The notes beneath the pieces are model-generated. The model was not told the DNA's origin. It saw only the letters and a program-made list of their open reading frames with translations, and did no database searches. Made by a program: the position numbers and the translations under genes. From assembly GCA_004151065.3 (NCBI GenBank), contig NWUY0300107669.1, forward strand, positions 1-12,041: DNA of 12,041 nucleotides, written 5' to 3'. Below, piece after piece: positions 6,658 through 12,041 of this stretch (position 1 is the first letter of the stretch; each line of letters begins with the position of its first letter). The stretch is from Larix sibirica (taxonomy: Eukaryota > Streptophyta > Pinopsida > Pinales > Pinaceae).

Positions 6658-8921
6658 TATCCAAATATAATACCTCTATCATCTTCCCCATATCAAACCA
6701 ATCTATTTTATATATGTTGTTTCTACCCCACAATAAATTCAAGATTTTCTCTATTACATAATTGAACTTATAGATATAGGTCATTCTTCCCATGAAAGAT
6801 GATAATAGATGGAAAATTTTCGAACCTTGAACCCCATGTTCCAAATAGATATTATACTAGTAACCTTTCTAAGCAGTTGGGACCACAAGTCAGTGTCCAT
6901 GCGATCCTTGGTACTAATAAGGGATACTAATTATTCCATAGAGTTGTATATGTTCCCCATCCTTGAGTCTATTTAAATATATGTAGTAATATTTGCATAT
7001 GTGGAATACATAGTTCAAATTATTTGAAAATTGTTGGAGAGTTTCCATCAGTCCAAGAAGTTTAGATTTTACTCATCCCTAGTATATCTCATGCTCTTCT
7101 ATCAAAAGTATAAGTTTGGTTCCCTATGCATCTAAGAGATAAATGAATTAGGGTAGCCTCAATAAATTATTGAATGGACAAAAGCATATTAGGGAAAACA
7201 AGACTTTCACAAGGTAATAAAAAAATAAAAATAAATTCGTTGATGATTTCATGAGGAGGGAATATTGTCTCATATTAAGAGAATTTCTTCCTAGTATTCC
7301 CCTTCAAGGAAAATAAACCCTGTAGTTTGGACAAAACCTAAGGAGAGGACACATGTTCATTTTACAAGTCTTCAATGTGATCTAGATTTCTATGGTTCCC
7401 TGGGGAATCCATATAGACTTACCAAATTCCTCACCCTAAGGATTTATGCTAAAGGTTGTGACACAATGGAGAATATGGAGTACCCAAGTGGTGGGCCTCT
7501 ATGTTAGGAGAAGAGGGATGCATGGAACCCTATATTCATTCGGTCATGTCCTATAATGTTGGGACTAGGGGGAAAAGGAGAAGTGAGTTAGTAAGTTGAA
7601 ATCATCATCAAAGAAGAAAACATCGAAGCCCTATATAACCAAAACAAAGGGTAGAGTCAAACTTAGCAATATACCCATGTAAACATTCCATCGCAAAAGG
7701 CAAACGATGTTGGTTAAGAAACAATAGTGGTTGTCTACTAGTCAATGTCTAGAAAATCCGAATGGTTTTGATATGAAGAAGGGACATGATGAGTCTAAAA
7801 AAGAGAGAATCATGAGGAAACCCAATAAAAGGAACCCAAAGAAAGGAGGTTAAAGTTATGAGATTTGATCAAGCTATTCAAAGCTAACATTCAAGTAAAA
7901 GTTTCCCCATAAGAGAAAATATCCTTCAAACTCACATTCCAAAGGATAGAGCCTCCACAACCTCCCCTAGTTACCTCTCCTTTTTCATTCACCATCCTTC
8001 TCACCATTTCTCACCCCTCTATCCAACCTCCTTGAATGCGTTCCTCCACAAACACATTATTCAAGCTCTATATTAGAAGATATGATGTCAACTATGATGT
8101 AATACTCTACTTTTGACCCTTTGGATGTATTAGATTGGATTATGTATAAATTATAATTATGAGATTCAAGCCATATGAGCTGAAGTAAGCAATCCATGTG
8201 TAAACAATGCAAATATGTTTTGTGGATTCCTAGAGCAAAGCTCAAGGTCTAGGTCCAACTAATGGATGGATAGGCATGCAATTGCAATAAATATGTTTTC
8301 CATGTATTGTGTAGTAGAACTTACACAATATGATAAATATATGTAAATATGATGTTAAAAATTAAAATAAATTCCAAGACAGTTGTGGAGGGCACAAGAA
8401 GAGCTGTGAGTCCAATAGAGGGGAAGAGGAAAGGGAGCTTAAGGGATGAGAGAAAGAAGCATATGGAAATAATGCTATGTTTTTTAAGAACTCCTATCTT
8501 TTGATTGTGCTCTTTATTTAAATCATCATCCACATATTTGACTTAGAACCCAATCAATGATTAAATATGGTGGTTGGTGAGGAAGTTTACCTCACGTAGT
8601 TATGAAGACATGATTTCAGGTACAGTGATCATGGGAAAGTGTAAGTGTCCCCCATCCTCATGAAATTGTTTCCCTTCACATGTGGAATTTTCTCCTCCTC
8701 CATTCTCATGCTCGCTCTTACCAATCCTCACCATTCACTCATTCATACTTACCATCTCATATGAAAGCACAAGTTCTGAACACTACAACTATTATGTTTT
8801 ATACTAATATCCAAACCCAAAGACCAAAAAAACTACAAGAGAGTAATGTGTGTCCTTAGAAAGAGAAATGGATGGTTGTAATTCTCCCTAAACTGAAAGA
8901 ACTAGAAGGGATAATATTCCA
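6658..8921. other. Long non-coding stretch with pyrimidine- and purine-rich tracts
   Basis: No gene is supported. The stretch holds a pyrimidine-rich tract at about 7940-8050, a purine-rich tract at about 8396-8465 and another pyrimidine-rich tract at about 8645-8760, plus A-rich low complexity near 7215-7240. An open stretch of about 70 codons ending near 7500 (+) shows no known motif. I found no 3' LTR or reverse-transcriptase remnant of the upstream copia element here. Confidence 0.55.
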
Positions 8922-8983
8922 AAGGGATTGTTGAGCAGAGAAGGGAGAAGATTCTGAAGGGATTGTTGAGCAGAGAAGGGAGA
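8922..8983 (+). repeat. Tandem repeat, 35-bp period, two copies with a perfect 27-bp core
   Basis: The 27-bp purine-rich segment beginning AAGGGATTGTTGAGCAGAG occurs at 8922-8948 and again, without a single change, at 8957-8983. A decayed partial copy (AGAAGGGATAATATTC) sits just before, from about 8905. The perfect match contrasts with the other repeats in the window, which are 70-82% alike, so this duplication is probably recent and due to replication slippage. Confidence 0.9.
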
Positions 8984-9732
8984 TGTCCTCCTTGTGTTGT
9001 GTGGGTTTTGGATAAGAATGACATCATTGTTTGATTGCTAGATGGTTACATGGAGTGCTTAGTTTTCAATGGATTGCTTGAGCCTAAGAGAAATTGGGTT
9101 GGGGGAGTGACTTATGAGTCTACATCCAATTTTCTTCACCCTTGGGGCTTCACGACACAACTTGGGGGTGGCATCTATAATGGATGCCTATAGTTGGGTG
9201 GAAAATTGCTCATACACAAGAAATTTCTTGGACCATATTTGATAAAAAGATCATTTTTCCATATATTCTCTTCATTCTCTATTTATAATTCTACATTTGA
9301 ATATTTCACCCTTTTCTGACAGCTTTTTTCAACATGATTTCGAGGGAATCCATTGAAAATTTTGAAGAAATTTTTAAAATCTCAAAGAGTCATGTTTAAA
9401 CTTGCATAATTTGGGTTTCCTAGGGATATTTAAGGGTGTTAAATACATTTATGCATTCAAAAGCACAATTTGAAAAACACAATATATCAATTTATTAAAA
9501 AAAAAGTTAGATTCCGGTCAAAAACTGTTGAATGGGTGAAGTCGTCGAATTTTTAGACTTGTCCATAATTCTACCATTTAAGTTTTTATTTTATTTATGA
9601 ATGAAATGAGTATGAAATTCGTGGATTTAAATGATTTTATGCATGTTTATTATTAATTGCATGCATGTATGAATTTGAATGGTGTTAGAATTTTAATGGG
9701 TTCGAATTTAATGACAGGATTTTCAAATCTAA
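8984..9732. other. Non-coding stretch with one unexplained open frame
   Basis: Nothing is recognised. Frame 9035-9316 (+) is open for 94 codons apart from one TAG at 9191 and is described among the findings. The DNA from 9320 to 9720 is strongly AT-rich, with an A9 run near 9500 and a CATGCATG palindrome near 9660. The match GGTTCGAATTT near 9690 is not part of a tRNA. Confidence 0.5.
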
Positions 9733-10540
9733 GTCACATCCTTGTCTTATGGTTTGAGTAATCCTTTGAAGGGGAAATTACATATAAATGTTCCATTCAT
9801 CACCATCCCACCCAATCACCCTCCCAACTTAGCTATGGTTCCTAATCCAATGCTCATCCCTTTCTTCCAAGGCCAAGATCAATGTTGTAAGGAAGCCATG
9901 GATAGAGTTGGATTATAAACAAATTGCAATGTCAAAAATTTTGGTAAGGATGGTTGTGAGGGTGGTGAGGAAACAACAAAAGAAAGGGGTGATGAGTTTG
10001 GGGCCCTATAGAAATAGATTTCTCTATGAATCTGGACAAATTCGTATGGCCACCATGGACGCCACTCAAAGTCAAATCCAAGATGCATCCAAGGCATCAC
10101 CCTAAGAGCCCAATGATATGCCTCTTACAAATCAAATGGATTTTTCTAGGGAATATATAAAAGAAACCCTCGATAGATATACCAATGCCTCTATGTATTC
10201 GACCAATTTGAAAGCTCAAAATAAAAATTTAGAAGAGGAGTTGAGGGTTTCCAAGGTTAAGGAAAGTATAAGGAATCCACCATCCAAGGTCTTAGGAAGG
10301 TAAAACCACATTAAAGGAGATCAAAATAGAGTTTGAAGCTATATTTAGGGTGGAGAAAATAAATCAAGTAGTGGAAGAGAAAAAGTCAAGGTTAAGGAAA
10401 TCAAAGACCTTAAAAAAAAAATGAGGACCATGACATTGGCATGAAGACACTAAAGAATGAGAGGGATGTTTCCTAAAGGTAATTAGAAGAGTAAATTCAC
10501 AAGGAGAAATTTTTGAAAGGAGGTAACCAAATTAAAGAAG
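9733..10540 (+). pseudogene. Broken gene for a charged, coiled-coil-like protein, unrecognised
   Basis: Several adjoining open pieces in different frames read like parts of one protein. Piece one (9733-9918) is rich in Pro and Asn (VPFITIPPNHPPNLAMVPNP) and ends in a stop. The same frame then gives a charged segment (KDGCEGGEETTKERGDEFG, about 9945-10001). Piece two is in the frame of 9908-10105 and, after one stop, 10118-10303. It includes QSQIQDASK, FSREYIKETLDRYTN and KNLEEELRVSKVKESI, which look helical and heptad-like. A shift near 10300 leads into LKEIKIEFEAIFR and VEEKKSRLRKSK, then another into MKTLKNERDVS. I do not recognise the family. It may be an unnamed retroelement gag or a host gene relic. 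The order of pieces is inference from composition only. Confidence 0.4.
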
Positions 10541-11683
10541 AGGCCATTGGTGTGGGGCACCACCTAAGAACAATCCCCTATGGACTCTATTGAGGTTAAG
10601 GATACGTAGATCAACTCCCTTGTAATCCAATTGGATACATTTCAAGGAAAGGAATGATTGCTATACAAAGACTGTTTGGCACAAGGGATTATATTTAAGG
10701 AAATAAAGTGAAGGTCTTCACATTTAGCTCATAATAGAGGATTTTCCAATACAACAAGTATGTTATTTTCTTGTGGTAAACCTTCTCTATAACTCGTCTT
10801 CTTCCTTTCAATTGAGTCTAGAAATGATAAATCTTACTGTGCTTATGAGTTTTCTATAACACTTTGTGGCTTTGCCTGTATTTTTTGTAACCTAGGAACA
10901 TTTACATGAAATAGTGAAAGCATATTCAAATTGATCCCCTTGCTCTAATTATTTCCATGTCATATTAAAATTGCAAGGAGTGATATATTGTTTTGGGACT
11001 TTGTTTCATTTGACTTGACAACAATCTAATGCATCTATCATGTTATTTTATATGTTAAATCATGGTTGTCTCATTTCATTAATAGCATGCACTATTGTTT
11101 ATGAACATGCAAAGCCACCATCTTTTTTATGTTATGCATCATGTCTTTCCATTTAAATGGGTTCTGAGTTCTCACTTGCATATATTCCATCCTTGTTAGT
11201 GGGACCCATTATCTCCTTTTAACCCAAGTCAAGGTCATTTCCCAAGTTGATCCTATATCCTCTTCCTTGTCCATATTATTAGTGGAAGGAATATGCAAAT
11301 ATACAAATGAAACAAACTCTTGAGAATTAAAAAACAAGAGTGTTTGTCCTTAGTTAGATTCGATGTCTCACTTGTACTGTCTAGGAAAAAAAACGTGTTG
11401 CTAAGTTATTAAGAGAAATCTTGAGAGTAGATAGAAAGGTTCTTGATGTGTGAAAGTCCCAAAAAAAATTCTTCAATACTAGAATGGTGTGCAACAACAT
11501 AAATGACAAAGTTTGAAGTTTTCAAGAAGCTTCCTCCCTCCCAAATATGCAAACATTTCACAGGTTGAGAACTCGGGAAGGAATCTTTCTTGTGAAGAAG
11601 TTTAAGTATGATCCTAAGCAAATTAAATAGCTATACCTTTCAAACCTAGCACGTTGAATGCTTCTCATCAATCAATTCTTTGA
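10541..11683. other. Non-coding stretch, nothing identified
   Basis: No coding region, RNA gene or clear repeat is seen. A 70-codon minus-strand open frame at 11409-11621 has no recognisable motif and is of chance length. The segment is AT-rich and resembles the rest of the window until the composition changes near 11780. Confidence 0.55.
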
Positions 11684-12041
11684 GCAATTCAGGTGCATAT
11701 TTGCTCATCACTAGCAACTCCTCAAAAGGTGATTAAATCCACTGAGAAACTACAAAAATATTTGTTATCAATAGGCATTTCATTGGATCCCCAAGGCGGG
11801 TGTCAGAGCAGTCATATCGGGGGGCGCATGAGGAGCACGTGGCCAGGCATCATGCCACTCGTGCTACCACCTCAACGCCCCCAGCTTGGCCTTCGTTAAA
11901 TGAACCATCTGCAAGCATTCATCATGATAGCACCTCAAGTACAAGCTTTCATGATCACTCTGGAAATTCGATGGCGGAGTTGGTTCAGGAAGATGATCAT
12001 GCAGGAGGGTGAGCCCATCCGTCCTGCTCTCACCATGATGA
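11684..12041 (+). other. CpG-rich right edge with overlapping open frames, possible exon start
   Basis: From about 11780 the DNA turns visibly G+C- and CpG-rich. One frame is open at 11684-11899 (LATPQKVIKSTEKLQKYLL, then SIGISLDPQGG) and, after a TAA, open again to the window end. A second frame is open at 11746-12012, rich in His, Ser and Thr (RHHATRATTSTPPAWPSLNE, then MAELVQEDDHAGG). Switching between them near 11795 would join a lysine-rich segment to the His/Ser/Thr segment, so a frameshifted gene is possible. A pyrimidine-leaning run ending in CAG at 11692 could be a splice acceptor. The open frame at 11800 begins with GTG, not ATG. I do not recognise any domain. Alternatives are the edge of another transposable element or chance openness from high G+C. 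Confidence 0.3.
11836..11841. promoter_or_regulatory. G-box-like CACGTG palindrome
   Basis: CACGTG followed by G is the core of the plant G-box, bound by bZIP and bHLH factors. It lies inside the CpG-rich edge and inside possible coding frames, so it may be coincidental. Only the motif itself is visible. Confidence 0.15.

Noticed and set aside
7290-7500. Open stretch of about 70 codons without an ATG start
   Set aside because: It has no recognisable motif, no neighbouring fragment continues it convincingly, and its length is compatible with chance.
7555-7575. TGTTGGGACTAGGGGG as a possible start of a 3' LTR
   Set aside because: Only the first seven bases match the 5' LTR start, and the sequence after that is unrelated.
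8396-8465. Purine-rich tract as a possible polypurine tract for plus-strand priming
   Set aside because: No LTR start follows it and no pol remnant precedes it, so purine richness alone is not enough.
9685-9700. GGTTCGAATTT, resembling a tRNA T-loop
   Set aside because: No acceptor stem, D-arm or anticodon arm can be folded at the right spacing upstream.
1-12041. CRISPR arrays, bacterial operons, phage genes or defence systems
   Set aside because: There are no regularly spaced short repeats, no ribosome-binding-site-led gene runs and no intact ORFs. The window is plant-type repeat DNA.

Overview
The window looks like repeat-rich, AT-rich nuclear DNA from a land plant. It has no long intact ORFs, no operon-like packing and no bacterial gene signals. 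Its one clearly recognisable element is a decayed plant-type Ty1/copia retrotransposon with a primer-binding site for initiator Met-tRNA. A large-genome plant such as a gymnosperm would fit, but that is an impression from texture; no marker gene supports it.

Layout. Bases 1-538 hold nothing I can assign. Bases 539-826 contain two nested direct duplications, with units of about 46 bp and 108 bp. Bases 827-1910 are non-coding, with two small adjacent hairpins (1160-1220) and a diverged 60-bp direct repeat (1339-1398 and 1630-1692). Bases 1911-3083 form a large, diverged inverted repeat: arms of about 465 bp around a 240-bp spacer, with three perfect 21-bp arm-to-arm matches and a short peptide frame readable in both arms. 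Bases 3084-3750 are featureless.

Bases 3751 to about 6657 are the 5' half of a dead Ty1/copia element. It has a 925-bp 5' LTR with matching terminal inverted repeats (3751-4675), an abutting PBS (4676-4687), a frameshifted gag with a CCHC zinc knuckle, a protease that has lost its catalytic Asp, and a GAG-pre-integrase/integrase cut off inside the catalytic core. Reverse transcriptase, RNase H and the 3' LTR are absent.

Bases 6658-9732 are mostly featureless, with pyrimidine- and purine-rich tracts, a tandem repeat with two perfect 27-bp copies (8922-8983) and one unexplained open stretch (9035-9316). Bases 9733 to about 10540 hold fragments of a broken gene for a charged, coiled-coil-like protein that I do not recognise. 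Bases 10541-11683 hold nothing identifiable. The last 350 bases become clearly richer in G+C and CpG and hold overlapping open frames, possibly the edge of an exon or of another element that continues beyond the window.

Nothing here works together as a functional pathway. All recognisable coding material is broken, and the best leads are the inverted repeat and the CpG-rich right edge.
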